64,000 nt of DNA from Gracilibacillus kekensis (GCF_900143085.1 NZ_FRCZ01000001.1:868001-932000), one strand, 5' to 3'. Shown: positions 28,492-37,228, numbered from the stretch's first letter. The notes: a model not told the origin generated them from the sequence alone. Program-made: numbers and translations.

Positions 28492-29297
28492 TGTCAAATC
28501 AGCCATTAACCCTTCCAAAAAAACCTAAAAGTAAACTCAAATTAGTGAAGCGTGTAATTGTTTTAATTGCAATTGTACTTATCTATATTTGGACCTTTTC
28601 TAATATAAGCATTCGGTGGGAATCGATTTTCAGTGTGCGGACATTAGAGAATATTGACCGGATTATCCCGCGTTTTTTCCAACCTGCCTTTGAAGAAACA
28701 GGTTCGATTATGGAAATGATGATTGAAACCATATTCATTGCCTACACAGGCTCTCTGGCAGCAGCAGTAATTGCCGTTCCATTAGCCTTTTTATGTGCTT
28801 CCAATATGGTAAGAAACAAATTCTTAAATAATATTGGAATGTGGATTTTGGGAGCAGTAAGGGCATTTCCAGAGATTGTGCTAGCAATTATTTTCGTTGC
28901 AGCGGTCGGACCTAACCCATTTGCTGGTGTATTGGCAATTGCAATTGGTTCCACCGGTATGCTTGGCAAACTTTATTCCGAAGTAATTGAATCCATTGAT
29001 ATGAATGTGATTGAGACATTGGAAGCAAGTGGTGCCAATAAGATGCAAATACTGTTTTATGGTATTATGCCACAAGTATTACCTGAATTTTTATCTTATG
29101 CCATCTATCGATTTGAAATCGATGTTCGTGCATCCTCCGTGCTAGGTATCGTAGGTGCAGGCGGGATCGGTACTCTCATTACTTTTGCTTATATGAATCG
29201 GAATTGGGAAGAGGTTGGAATGATCCTTTTAGTCATCATCATCACTGTGACCATAATTGATCAAATATCCGGTTTCATTAGAAAGAGATTAGTCTAA
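28491..29297 (+). CDS. phnE: Phosphonate ABC transporter permease 2
   Basis: A 268-aa paralogue of the preceding permease: same fold, ETLEASGANKMQILFYGIMPQVLPEF docking loop, closing ISGFIRKRLV. Two PhnE proteins forming a heterodimer are usual in Firmicutes. The ATG overlaps the previous stop. Confidence 0.9.
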   Translation: MSNQPLTLPKKPKSKLKLVKRVIVLIAIVLIYIWTFSNISIRWESIFSVRTLENIDRIIPRFFQPAFEETGSIMEMMIETIFIAYTGSLAAAVIAVPLAFLCASNMVRNKFLNNIGMWILGAVRAFPEIVLAIIFVAAVGPNPFAGVLAIAIGSTGMLGKLYSEVIESIDMNVIETLEASGANKMQILFYGIMPQVLPEFLSYAIYRFEIDVRASSVLGIVGAGGIGTLITFAYMNRNWEEVGMILLVIIITVTIIDQISGFIRKRLV

Positions 29298-29298
29298 A

Positions 29299-29339
29299 AA
29301 GAACCGCCATCGTTTCTATCAAACGGTGACGGTTTCTTT
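29299..29339 (+). terminator. Terminator of the phn operon
   Basis: AAGAACCGCCATCGTTT pairs (with a few mismatches and wobbles) with AAACGGTGACGGTTTCTT around CTATC, directly after the phnE stop. Confidence 0.75.
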
Positions 29340-29406
29340 ACTAGAGCCAGCAGATAGTTCTCCAAATCGTTGAAATTATGGAGATATTAGCAATAATGAT
29401 CTGCTT

Positions 29407-29557
29407 GACGGGATAAGTAATGCTGTAGACAGGATAACCGTTTGTGTTCACGGGATACAGTGATCGCTTGACAGGATAAACCTAGTTATCCTGTCAAGAA
29501 ATCGTGTTATCCCGTTAAACGAGGGAACTATCCCGTCAAGAACAGGCAGTATCCTGT
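29407..29557. repeat. 21-nt phased CGGGATA/TATCCCG array, copy 3 (largest)
   Basis: Forward units start at 29409, 29430, 29451 and 29472; inverted units (TATCCTG or TATCCCG) at 29487, 29508, 29529 and 29550. All six same-strand spacings are exactly 21 nt and the central gap is 8 nt. It is the symmetrical 4+4 version, lying between the 3' ends of convergent genes phnE and the ypuA-like gene. It explains most of 29340-29600. Confidence 0.88.
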
Positions 29558-29600
29558 GAAGGACACTGTTTTATATTTCGTATTTTGTATATATTCGAAA

Positions 29601-30509
29601 TTAGTTGAATAGGCCTTTGATGCTGTTCATTAAATTTTGGAAAAAGTCTTTTACACCTTGCCAGAATCCTTCAACATCTTCTCCTGTTACTTCATCTAAC
29701 TTCCCTTGAATGTCAGAGACGATACCTTCTAGCTGGTCTGCAACTTGCCCAAAATCAATATCAAGATTACGCATCTTTTCAAAAAGATTTGTAAGCATTT
29801 CACGATCCTCTGGACTTAATTCAATATTTAACTGATCCAATTGCTCGCTCACAATACGCTCTACATCTTCTTTTGTAGCTGGATTTTGCTCAGAAATTTC
29901 TCGTTTTATTTCACTTAATAGCTCGCTTACCTTTTCCTGATCAATACCAGCATCTTCTGCTAAATCCGTCGCGACATCTAGTTCTTCATTCGCCACTTCC
30001 ATACGATCTTTATCTAACGATTCACCATCGACATTAAACGCTTTGTAAATACCAGTTAAAGCTGAGTGACCGGTAACTTTTAACGGAGAAGCCACTTCAA
30101 TTAAGGCGTTTTCCACACCTGCCGTTAATAAGGCATTCGCATACATCTCATTTGTTACTTGTGTTATATTCTCTGGATTCACAACTTGAACAACCACACC
30201 ATGTCCTTCATCTTTTCGTGTGATCTTTGCAGAGGAATACATATTAGAACTTGGGTCGCCCCCAATGTAATTAACTAAATCTTCTGCTGTAACAGTATAC
30301 TCTTCCACTTGATCAGGATTGGTCGCACTTAATAGTTCTCTTACTTTATCTTTATCAGAGTCAGATAATGCTTCACCGAGTACTACTTTCGGTTTTCCAT
30401 ATCTCTCGTCAATAACTTCTTCTTCCTCGCCATCACTTGCTAAAGCAGTCGGTGTCATAGCTAGTCCTAATAGTAAAGCTACAACAAGCATCCATGTTAT
30501 CTTTTTCAT
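29601..30509 (-). CDS. Exported DUF1002 protein (YpuA-like)
   Basis: A 302-aa secreted protein: signal peptide residues 1-24 (cleavage after ALA), acidic linker, then the DUF1002 domain (about 35-215) with YTVTAEDLVNYIG and SSAKITRKDEGHGVVVQV, followed by a Glu/Asp-rich helical tail predicted to form coiled coil (about 220-300). Related to Bacillus YpuA, whose function is unknown. Monocistronic. Confidence 0.85.
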   Translation of the reverse strand: MKKITWMLVVALLLGLAMTPTALASDGEEEEVIDERYGKPKVVLGEALSDSDKDKVRELLSATNPDQVEEYTVTAEDLVNYIGGDPSSNMYSSAKITRKDEGHGVVVQVVNPENITQVTNEMYANALLTAGVENALIEVASPLKVTGHSALTGIYKAFNVDGESLDKDRMEVANEELDVATDLAEDAGIDQEKVSELLSEIKREISEQNPATKEDVERIVSEQLDQLNIELSPEDREMLTNLFEKMRNLDIDFGQVADQLEGIVSDIQGKLDEVTGEDVEGFWQGVKDFFQNLMNSIKGLFN

Positions 30510-30650
30510 AGATTAACTCCCTTTCCTTTATACTTACTCCTATATTATGATAGATTTTTATAAATATGGGAAGAAATTTTGGCTTTTTTCTATACTTTTT
30601 CCTTATATAGCTATTCTTAAACCATGATTTCGAGAATTTATAGACTAAAA

Positions 30651-30679
30651 AACTCCTAGCTTCTACTAGTCTAGGAGTT
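30651..30679 (-). terminator. Terminator of ridA
   Basis: AACTCCTAG pairs with CTAGGAGTT around an 11-nt loop; on the minus strand a T-rich run follows (TTTTTTAG), eight bases past the ridA stop. Confidence 0.82.
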
Positions 30680-30686
30680 CTGAATA

Positions 30687-31064
30687 TTACTTTTTAGCGA
30701 TGACATCCATTTCGACTCCTACACCTTTAGGTAACTGGCTAACTTCTACAGTTGCTCTTGCAGGATAAGGTTCTTGCAGGAATTTGGCGTAGACTTCGTT
30801 AATTGTAGCAAAGTCAGCCATATTAGTAATATAAATGGTGAACTTGGCTACATTGGCAAAGGTTAAGCCCGCTTCTGTTAAAATTGCTTCTAAATTTTTC
30901 ATCACTTGCTCTGTTTGCACCGTAATATCACCTTCCACTACTTCCATAGTTTCAGGATTCAGTGGGATTTGCCCTGATACAAATACTAAATTGCCAACAT
31001 CAATTGCCTGAGAATATGGCCCAATTGCTTGGGGTGCTTTATCTGTATGTATTGCTTTTACCAT
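30687..31064 (-). CDS. ridA: RidA, enamine/imine deaminase
   Basis: A 125-aa cytoplasmic trimer subunit that hydrolyses reactive 2-aminoacrylate and related enamines. Family motifs are APQAIGPYSQAI near residue 10, FVSGQIPLNPET near 30, and the catalytic Arg and Glu in PARATVEVSQLPKG near 103-116. The frame extends to 31178, but the family N-terminus and a GAAAGG ribosome site place the start at 31064. The extension would overlap the divergent yjbQ gene. Confidence 0.93.
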   Translation of the reverse strand: MVKAIHTDKAPQAIGPYSQAIDVGNLVFVSGQIPLNPETMEVVEGDITVQTEQVMKNLEAILTEAGLTFANVAKFTIYITNMADFATINEVYAKFLQEPYPARATVEVSQLPKGVGVEMDVIAKK

Positions 31065-31165
31065 TTTATCGCTTCCTTTCAATCTTGTACTTACAGAAAA
31101 TTTTAACATAGAAACGTTTTTTAGTAGAATAATTATAACAACATTTTTTAAAAAGGATGATACTG

Positions 31166-31567
31166 ATGGAAAAAACATTTAATTTAAAAACCACTCACCA
31201 TGATCAAATGCTTGATATTACCTCTGAAGTTGCCAGCTATTTACGCGAACAAAACGTGCAGGATGGAATCGTCATTGTATCCTCGCTTCATACGACCGCT
31301 GGAATTACCGTGAATGAAAATGCCGATCCCGATGTGAAAACCGACTTTCTCCGCCGCTTACGTGAAGTATATCCATGGGAGCATTCCAAGGACTTACACA
31401 TGGAAGGTAATACAGCTGCTCATATGAAGGTTAGCACTGTAGGGCATAATCAGACTCTAGTTCTAACAAATGGAAGGTTAGTACTTGGAACATGGCAAGG
31501 TATTTATTTCTGTGAGTTTGACGGTCCACGAAATCGCAAATTTCATGTGAAAGTATTGGTAGGATAA
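31166..31567 (+). CDS. YjbQ/UPF0047 family protein
   Basis: A 133-aa single-domain protein with the family motifs [22 protein letters not shown] (catalytic-type His and Glu) and [41 protein letters not shown]. Members have been reported with weak thiamine-phosphate synthase activity; the biological role is unclear. The start was set at 31166, nine bases after AAGG, because the ATG at 31157 directly abuts that site. Confidence 0.9.
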   Translation: MEKTFNLKTTHHDQMLDITSEVASYLREQNVQDGIVIVSSLHTTAGITVNENADPDVKTDFLRRLREVYPWEHSKDLHMEGNTAAHMKVSTVGHNQTLVLTNGRLVLGTWQGIYFCEFDGPRNRKFHVKVLVG

Positions 31568-31608
31568 AGAAGACTGCATTAGCAGCTTTCCTTTTATAAA
31601 AAAAAATC

Positions 31609-32361
31609 TTAACTTTCCATCTTTTGTGAATGGACCTCTGCCCATGCAGGCAAAAAACCTGCACGAAAAGCGATGTTTTTAGAGATATCATGTGACTCCA
31701 CGGTCCCGTAAAAAGGGACCTTACCTCGTTTTAAGATCTCTTGCTTTAATAATGCGGTAAGGTTCGCACCAACACCTTTTCCTCGATATTCTGGAAGCAC
31801 ATCTATACCAATTTGCCACATAGTTTTACTATCTGCACTCGCTCCAGCCATTCCCATAATTTGATCACCATCAAAGGCAGCAACGGCAAGCATATCAGGA
31901 TGGGTTTCTTCAAATGCCAAGGCTTCATTAAACCTGTCGTCATTTTTAAATTGATGAATATCCTGGTGCTCATACCATTTGATATCAAATAAGGGTGTAA
32001 TGAACTGTGCCTTAGCATCAGGAATATAGTAATGATGGATATCGGCAATTTCGTGTCCAAAATCATTTAATTTTCTATCAATCAATCGCAGCTTCGGATA
32101 CTCAAAAAGCCAGCTCGCATCTTCGTCTTTCAACTTTTCCTTTACCCAAGGAATTAACTCTTTATCAGTAGTAATAATCGCTATACCACGATAGCATAAT
32201 ATTTTTAGTAAACACCCATCATGACTGTAAATACGTCTGTCGTTTAATAAATCATTCGTTGTAATAGTATTCCCCTTTTTCACAAAATCTGTGATATCAC
32301 AATTATAATCTAATGCTAACTGTTTTCTTGTTATTTTTATCAATTCTTTTAGCGTATACAT
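31609..32361 (-). CDS. GNAT-family N-acetyltransferase
   Basis: A 250-aa protein with the acetyl-CoA-binding GNAT motif IGIDVLPEYRGKGVGANLTALLKQEI near residues 185-212, preceded by a beta strand pair (MLAVAAFDGDQIMGMAGASAD). The N-terminal ~130 residues are not recognised and may bind the substrate. GGGGG lies seven bases before the ATG. Acceptor unknown. Confidence 0.82.
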   Translation of the reverse strand: MYTLKELIKITRKQLALDYNCDITDFVKKGNTITTNDLLNDRRIYSHDGCLLKILCYRGIAIITTDKELIPWVKEKLKDEDASWLFEYPKLRLIDRKLNDFGHEIADIHHYYIPDAKAQFITPLFDIKWYEHQDIHQFKNDDRFNEALAFEETHPDMLAVAAFDGDQIMGMAGASADSKTMWQIGIDVLPEYRGKGVGANLTALLKQEILKRGKVPFYGTVESHDISKNIAFRAGFLPAWAEVHSQKMES

Positions 32362-32393
32362 TTCTTTTCCCCCTCTCCTCTTACTAAGTTATG

Positions 32394-32681
32394 TTAAATA
32401 GCCTCAAAGTGCTCGACAGTTGGAAAAGGATCATAATAATGATGCAGTATTTTCTTCCACTCCTGATATTCTTTGGACTGTCTGAACCCAATAGTGTGAT
32501 CCTCCAACGTTTGCCAGCGGACGATCAACAAGTATTTTCCCTTCACTTCTAAACACCGTTGCAATTCATGAGAGATATACCCATTCATGGAAACAATTAT
32601 AGTAGATGCCTTGTTAAATGCCTGTTCATATTCTTTTTCCATCCCTTGTTTCACTTGTAGCATCACAGCTTCTGTTATCAT
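32394..32681 (-). CDS. Antibiotic-biosynthesis-monooxygenase-fold protein
   Basis: A 95-aa protein of the ABM ferredoxin-like fold: MITEAVMLQVKQGMEKEYEQAFNKA, central HELQRCLEVKGKYLLIVRWQTLEDHTIGFRQSKEYQEWKKIL, and C-terminal VEHFEAI. The start at 32681 follows GGAG by seven bases; the upstream in-frame ATG at 32708 has no site. Such proteins include heme-degrading and quinone-oxidising enzymes as well as proteins without known activity; no catalytic assignment is possible. Confidence 0.78.
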   Translation of the reverse strand: MITEAVMLQVKQGMEKEYEQAFNKASTIIVSMNGYISHELQRCLEVKGKYLLIVRWQTLEDHTIGFRQSKEYQEWKKILHHYYDPFPTVEHFEAI

Positions 32682-32714
32682 TCGCTCACTCCTTTTTTCT
32701 CCTCGCAATTCGCC

Positions 32715-32905
32715 TTAAAGCGAAGGTTCCTCATCTAATGCCCAGACAAGTCACACGTAAACCCAAAAAGATACAGAGATCGTTACAAGAAAAATAGCTC
32801 GTATAATAAAGGATGAGATGCCAAAGAAATTAGTGATTCCTCCACAAACTCCATACATACCTTATCATTTGCCGACTTCTTTAATTTTTGTGTGATAAGA
32901 TTCAC
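32715..32905 (-). pseudogene. Frameshifted PspC-domain gene
   Basis: The minus strand codes for QKLKKSANDK in one frame and continues as MYGVCGGITNFFGISS...IIRAIFL in the next; together these match the PspC (phage shock C) pattern KLYRS...IAGVCGGIAEYFGID...VRIIF. A TGA then interrupts, and an apparent LVWALDEEPSL tail follows the stop, like the LPEEP end of PspC proteins. One frameshift and one stop indicate a decayed gene. Confidence 0.6.
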
Positions 32906-32974
32906 TTCTTATACGTTTTTACTCTTACTAGTATTAACGACCTTTCACGAACAAAAGTTTCACAATAAGTAAAA

Positions 32975-32999
32975 AGCGCTCAGAAAAATACTGAGCGCT
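32975..32999 (-). terminator. Terminator of the uxa operon
   Basis: AGCGCTCAG pairs with CTGAGCGCT around a 7-nt loop with a T run on the minus strand, six bases past the uxaC stop. Confidence 0.88.
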
Positions 33000-33004
33000 A
33001 ATCA

Positions 33005-34405
33005 TTAAAAATCAAAAAATTCTTTTGCATTATAGTAAGAGATGTCCTTGACAATCTTGCCTAATGTTTTCTCATCATTAGGGTACTCACCATTTTCCAC
33101 CCATTCCCCTATTAAATTACACATGATACGTCGGAAATATTCATGTCGGGTATAGGATAAGAAGCTTCTTGAATCGGTAAGCATTCCGATAAAGCGACTA
33201 AATACACCGATATCTGCTAAGGTCTCCATTTGGTTAATCATGCCTAATTTAGTATCGTTAAACCACCATGCCGTACCAAATTGCATTTTACCAGGAACGC
33301 CACCGCCTTGGAAGCTGCCTATTATAGTAGCAATCGTGACATTGTCTCGTGGATTTAATGAATACAGTATCGTCTTAGGTAATGCATCTGCACGGTCCAA
33401 TGAATCTAACAATTTGACTAAAGGCTTAGCGATTAAATCATCATTCATAGAGTCAAAACCAGTGTCTGGACCTAATTGGTTGAACTTGCGGGCATTATTA
33501 TTACGGTGAGCATTAATATGATATTGCATAGCCCAGCCTTTTTCGTGATATTTTTTCCCTAAAAAGGTAAGCGTGAATGACTTGTATTGTTTCTCTTCTT
33601 CTTTTGTTACTTTTTCGCTATTTAATGCCTTTTTGAAAATGGCTGCCACTTCTTCCTCAGTAGCTTCTTCATACATCATGCTATCTAGCGCATGGTCAGA
33701 GACACGCCCGCCAATCTCATGAAAAAATTCGATTCGATTCGAAAGCGCTTCTAATAACATTTGATAAGAATCGATCGTTATTCCTGAAGTAGCTGACAAC
33801 TTACTGACCCAGTCAGTGAACCCTTCTCGATTAATCTCCAATCCTTTATCAGGACGAAAGCTTGGTAAGACTTTTACATCAAACTCTTTATCTGCTTTTA
33901 TTTTTTTATGATATTCGAGTGAATCAACTGGATCATCTGTTGTACAGACTACTTCAACACCTGATTTAACAATGAAGTCACGTACATTCCAGTCTCCACT
34001 GTTTAATAGTGTATTAACTTTTTCCCAGATGGCTGGTGCTGTATCTTCATTCAATGGCTCTTCCACACCAAAGTAGCGCTTTAACTCTAAGTGTGTCCAA
34101 TGATAAAGCGGATTGCCGATCAATTGTGGAACAGTTTTAGCCCATGCGAGAAACTTATCATAGTCACTGGCATCTCCGGTAACATATTTCTCTTCTACGC
34201 CATTTGCTCGCATCGCTCTCCACTTATAATGGTCACCATATAGCCAAACTTTTGTAATATTTTTAAATTGAGTATTTTCATAAATTTCCTGTGGGCTTAA
34301 GTGACAGTGGTAATCGATAATTGGTAAGTCTTTTGCATATTCATGGTATAACTTCTCTCCGGTTTTATTATTTAGTACAAAATTATCATCCATAAATCCC
34401 TTCAT
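33005..34405 (-). CDS. uxaC: Uronate isomerase
   Basis: Converts D-glucuronate to D-fructuronate and D-galacturonate to D-tagaturonate, the first step of saturated uronate catabolism. The 466-aa protein is full length, with the amidohydrolase-fold metal motif DYHCHL near residue 33, TTDDPVDSLEYH near 140 and the closing LTDSRSFLSYTRHEYFRRI. A GTGGGGAT ribosome site precedes the ATG. Second gene after uxaE, though a 21-nt array lies between the two. Confidence 0.93.
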   Translation of the reverse strand: MKGFMDDNFVLNNKTGEKLYHEYAKDLPIIDYHCHLSPQEIYENTQFKNITKVWLYGDHYKWRAMRANGVEEKYVTGDASDYDKFLAWAKTVPQLIGNPLYHWTHLELKRYFGVEEPLNEDTAPAIWEKVNTLLNSGDWNVRDFIVKSGVEVVCTTDDPVDSLEYHKKIKADKEFDVKVLPSFRPDKGLEINREGFTDWVSKLSATSGITIDSYQMLLEALSNRIEFFHEIGGRVSDHALDSMMYEEATEEEVAAIFKKALNSEKVTKEEEKQYKSFTLTFLGKKYHEKGWAMQYHINAHRNNNARKFNQLGPDTGFDSMNDDLIAKPLVKLLDSLDRADALPKTILYSLNPRDNVTIATIIGSFQGGGVPGKMQFGTAWWFNDTKLGMINQMETLADIGVFSRFIGMLTDSRSFLSYTRHEYFRRIMCNLIGEWVENGEYPNDEKTLGKIVKDISYYNAKEFFDF

Positions 34406-34456
34406 TATATCCCCACTTTCTTATAATTTTATAAAACACTAACTAGTGAGTCGCTT

Positions 34457-34565
34457 CACGGGATATTGAATGTTGCAGACGGGATATTCGTTTGGCTTGA
34501 CGGGATAAGTCTTGATATCCCGTGAAGCGAGAGAGTTATCCCGTTAAGAGCATGTATTATCCAGT
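34457..34565. repeat. 21-nt phased CGGGATA/TATCCCG array, copy 4
   Basis: Forward units start at 34459, 34480 and 34501; inverted units at 34516, 34537 and 34558 (the last reads TATCCAG). All same-strand spacings are 21 nt and the central gap is 8 nt. It occupies the 209-nt gap between uxaE and uxaC inside an otherwise co-directional pair, so it would be transcribed and could fold into a long interrupted hairpin. Confidence 0.87.
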
Positions 34566-34614
34566 GAAGAACACTGAATACGTTGAAAATTCAATTGATA
34601 ACTTTATAGCACAC

Positions 34615-36108
34615 TTACAATCCTAATAAATCCAAGTGTCTGCCAATATGTTTTACCAGGGATGCTCTGTATGCATCTTCGTTATTCATTAATGTTGTGA
34701 AAAATTCGGTACGGAATAAATCTGCACCAGATTCACTGCTTTTCGCTGTTAATAAAATACCATACGTAACATGGAACAATTGACGAGACGCGTCATGATC
34801 CATATAGGCTGGTAAATCTTCATCCGCTGTTTTCGCCAGAGGTGCGACACTGTCCAGATCTGGTGTTACATGGTAATACTTCAATGTTTCCTCAAAATGT
34901 TCCTCTGCATATTTATGCATGCGTCGGTAAAGATCTGGATTAACTTGCGCTATTACTCGAACAGCTTCCAACCAGTTTGTTCCTGCTGTTTTAATGTGCA
35001 ATAAACCTTCTGTGTATTTACCGATAATAGGGAAAACACTGAATTTATCACTACCAGAGTGAATACTTAATTTATACCCAAAGTATTTTGCTATCTCAGC
35101 ATGTTCGTGTAACTCTTTTTCAAATTGATTAATGTCACCAATGTAATCAATTCCTTTTTGGAATTCACCACAGAATCTTGGAGCCAAACTTTGAACCGTG
35201 ACACCTCTCCTGCGTAACTCTTCTGCTACAAAAAAGTGCGCTTCTGGTGCTGTTACTGTTTCTGTTTCATCAATTGAAATCTCGAAATCGATCGCTCTGT
35301 CTGCTTTCGCGATGTATTCGGTATAGACGTGTTCCATAAAATCGATCGCCTCACCATACACTAATACATTTTTATGAAGACTTGCCTCATCATAGCTAAT
35401 TTCTAATCCCTGAACTTCAAAGGATTTATTCAAATAATGATTTTTATAATACTCTTTACGATCTACCGGGAGACTTGCAAATTCCTTATGAATATCATCT
35501 GTTGTTGCTCCTTCAATATCATTGCGGATCTGCTCCGAGCAATCTAGTGTCAGAAAGGAAAAACCAAGACCTAATGCATATTCAATATCCTTTTCTAACT
35601 TAATATGGTCCGCATCGGCGCCATAACCGTCTTTGTAGCCTTCCTGGAACACTGCAAAAGTAGCAGCGTCTAATATATCTGTCATCGTTCTATTTAATAA
35701 TGTTAATTCACGAATACTTTGCTGTGCTAAAATCGGCTTCACTTTTCTGTTCATTACTGTTTCAATATGTCCTGGTGAGGCTACCCCTAGACGATCCCCA
35801 AGACCCATTGTTGCAATCTCTGTACCAAAAGCTTGTGGTTTCGTATATTCAAAGTGTTTATTTAATACTTTGCTGTTATGATGTGTTAGTGCACAAACCT
35901 TTCCGTCACCAACACTTTCTCCATCTAACTCATTATAAAGTGCACCATTTCCCGCTACGACTAAATACTTTTCTGTTCCTGATTTAGTCATAATGATGTT
36001 TGATCCCTCAATTTTCTCAAAAGAACGCTCGTAAATGGTGACATTATCCGATTGCTGTGGTAATTTCCCTGCTACTATATCAGCTACTACTCTCTGAAAT
36101 TGCTCCAT
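34615..36108 (-). CDS. uxaE: Tagaturonate/fructuronate epimerase UxaE
   Basis: Predicted to interconvert D-tagaturonate and D-fructuronate so that galacturonate and glucuronate catabolism converge. The 497-aa length and stretches such as GLGDRLGVASPGHI, FQEGYKDGYGADADHI, FLTLDCSEQIRND, RRRGVTVQSLAPRFCGEFQKGIDYIG and KLSIHSGSDKFSVFP fit the UxaE family. The AAGGAG site overlaps the upstream GTG (36117) and lies eight bases before the ATG at 36108, chosen here. A cre box and a LacI operator lie just upstream. Confidence 0.87.
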   Translation of the reverse strand: MEQFQRVVADIVAGKLPQQSDNVTIYERSFEKIEGSNIIMTKSGTEKYLVVAGNGALYNELDGESVGDGKVCALTHHNSKVLNKHFEYTKPQAFGTEIATMGLGDRLGVASPGHIETVMNRKVKPILAQQSIRELTLLNRTMTDILDAATFAVFQEGYKDGYGADADHIKLEKDIEYALGLGFSFLTLDCSEQIRNDIEGATTDDIHKEFASLPVDRKEYYKNHYLNKSFEVQGLEISYDEASLHKNVLVYGEAIDFMEHVYTEYIAKADRAIDFEISIDETETVTAPEAHFFVAEELRRRGVTVQSLAPRFCGEFQKGIDYIGDINQFEKELHEHAEIAKYFGYKLSIHSGSDKFSVFPIIGKYTEGLLHIKTAGTNWLEAVRVIAQVNPDLYRRMHKYAEEHFEETLKYYHVTPDLDSVAPLAKTADEDLPAYMDHDASRQLFHVTYGILLTAKSSESGADLFRTEFFTTLMNNEDAYRASLVKHIGRHLDLLGL

Positions 36109-36127
36109 ACTCTCCACTCCTTTTAAT

Positions 36128-36141
36128 TGTGAACGGTTTCA
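36128..36141. promoter_or_regulatory. cre box upstream of uxaE
   Basis: TGTGAACGGTTTCA matches the consensus TGWNANCGNTNWCA at every defined position. It lies between the predicted uxaE promoter and its start codon, the position of a road-block site for CcpA. Confidence 0.75.
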
Positions 36142-36158
36142 TATTGTTCTAAAAAAAT

Positions 36159-36176
36159 AATAACAACGTTGTTATT
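36159..36176. promoter_or_regulatory. LacI-family operator in the uxaE/regulator divergent region
   Basis: AATAACAACGTTGTTATT is a perfect 18-bp palindrome with the central CG typical of LacI-family operators. On the minus strand it lies directly after a possible promoter (TTGTGT, 17 nt, TATCAT); on the plus strand it lies just before TATACT (36184-36189), a possible -10 of the regulator gene. One bound repressor dimer could shut both directions. Confidence 0.75.
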
Positions 36177-36250
36177 TTTATGATATACTATTTAAAAATA
36201 GAACACAACAAATATAAGAATTTTTTCAAGAAAGAATTAGGTGATTACGA

Positions 36251-37228
36251 ATGAGTGTAACGATTAAAGATATTGCAAAAGAAGCAAATGTAAGTTATTC
36301 AACGGTATCTAAAGCTTTGAATAACAGTCCTTTAGTTAAAGAAATAACGAGACAAAAAATATTAAGAGTAGCGAAAGAAATGGGTTATGAACCTAATTTG
36401 GCTGCTAAACAATTGGTTCGCAAAAAAACCGAAGTAATTGGTTTACTATGGCCAACGATAGAACGAATTGTTTTAGCTACATTGGTGACTAATATCAGTA
36501 AAGCATTTGAAACCACACCCTATTCCATGATCTTATCCGTCGATACCCCAGAAACAGCAATGGATACGTTTAAAAAGTTCCAAGTAGATGGCATGATTGT
36601 CTTTGCTGAATCCAGTCATACAATTACACAAGACAATTTTCCACTTGTTGCTTATGGAGTCTCAGGTAAAAATAAAGCCAGTTATCCAATTATTGATGCA
36701 AATCATGAAAAATCGATGGAAATTGCAGTACAGTATCTCTATGATCTCGGCCACCGCGATATTGCCTATGTAGGATTAACGGATACCGTTGATACTTTGC
36801 AAAACGAAAAGGTAGAGGGTTATCAAAAAGCGATGAAGCAATTAAATTTGGAGACTCAATCATTTAATACAGATGGCTTGAACTGGTTTGACGGCTATCG
36901 TACAGTGGATGAATTACTTACTAGCAAAAAGCGTCCAACAGCGATTATTGGGGGTAGTTATGATATAAGTGGCGGGGTTCTCCGAGCACTGCAAGAGAGA
37001 AGCATACAAATTCCTGAAGAACTATCATTAGTCAGCTATGATAATATTCCACAAATGGAAACAATGGAAATCCCAATGACATGTATCGGTGTCCCAGTTG
37101 ATGAATTAGCAGAGGAAATAGTAAATGCTATTATAGAGCGAATTGAATTAGATGAAGATGGGGATTCCGTAAAAAAATTGACGCCTTCTTTAACAGAGAG
37201 ACAAAGTGCAGGGCCCGTTTCTAAGTAA
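36251..37228 (+). CDS. LacI-family regulator of uronate genes
   Basis: A 325-aa repressor: N-terminal HTH (residues 3-24: TIKDIAKEANVSYSTVSKALN), hinge helix NLAAKQLVRKK near 55, then the periplasmic-binding-protein-like effector domain (60-325). Divergent from uxaE with a palindromic operator between; by position it should respond to a uronate or its catabolite (KdgR/ExuR-like role). The effector is not readable from sequence. Confidence 0.87.
   Translation: MSVTIKDIAKEANVSYSTVSKALNNSPLVKEITRQKILRVAKEMGYEPNLAAKQLVRKKTEVIGLLWPTIERIVLATLVTNISKAFETTPYSMILSVDTPETAMDTFKKFQVDGMIVFAESSHTITQDNFPLVAYGVSGKNKASYPIIDANHEKSMEIAVQYLYDLGHRDIAYVGLTDTVDTLQNEKVEGYQKAMKQLNLETQSFNTDGLNWFDGYRTVDELLTSKKRPTAIIGGSYDISGGVLRALQERSIQIPEELSLVSYDNIPQMETMEIPMTCIGVPVDELAEEIVNAIIERIELDEDGDSVKKLTPSLTERQSAGPVSK

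Noticed and set aside
29407-29557. The regularly spaced arrays could be CRISPRs.
   Set aside because: Cores are only 7-11 nt, spacers are 14 nt and partly conserved between copies, half the units are inverted, and no cas gene is present.
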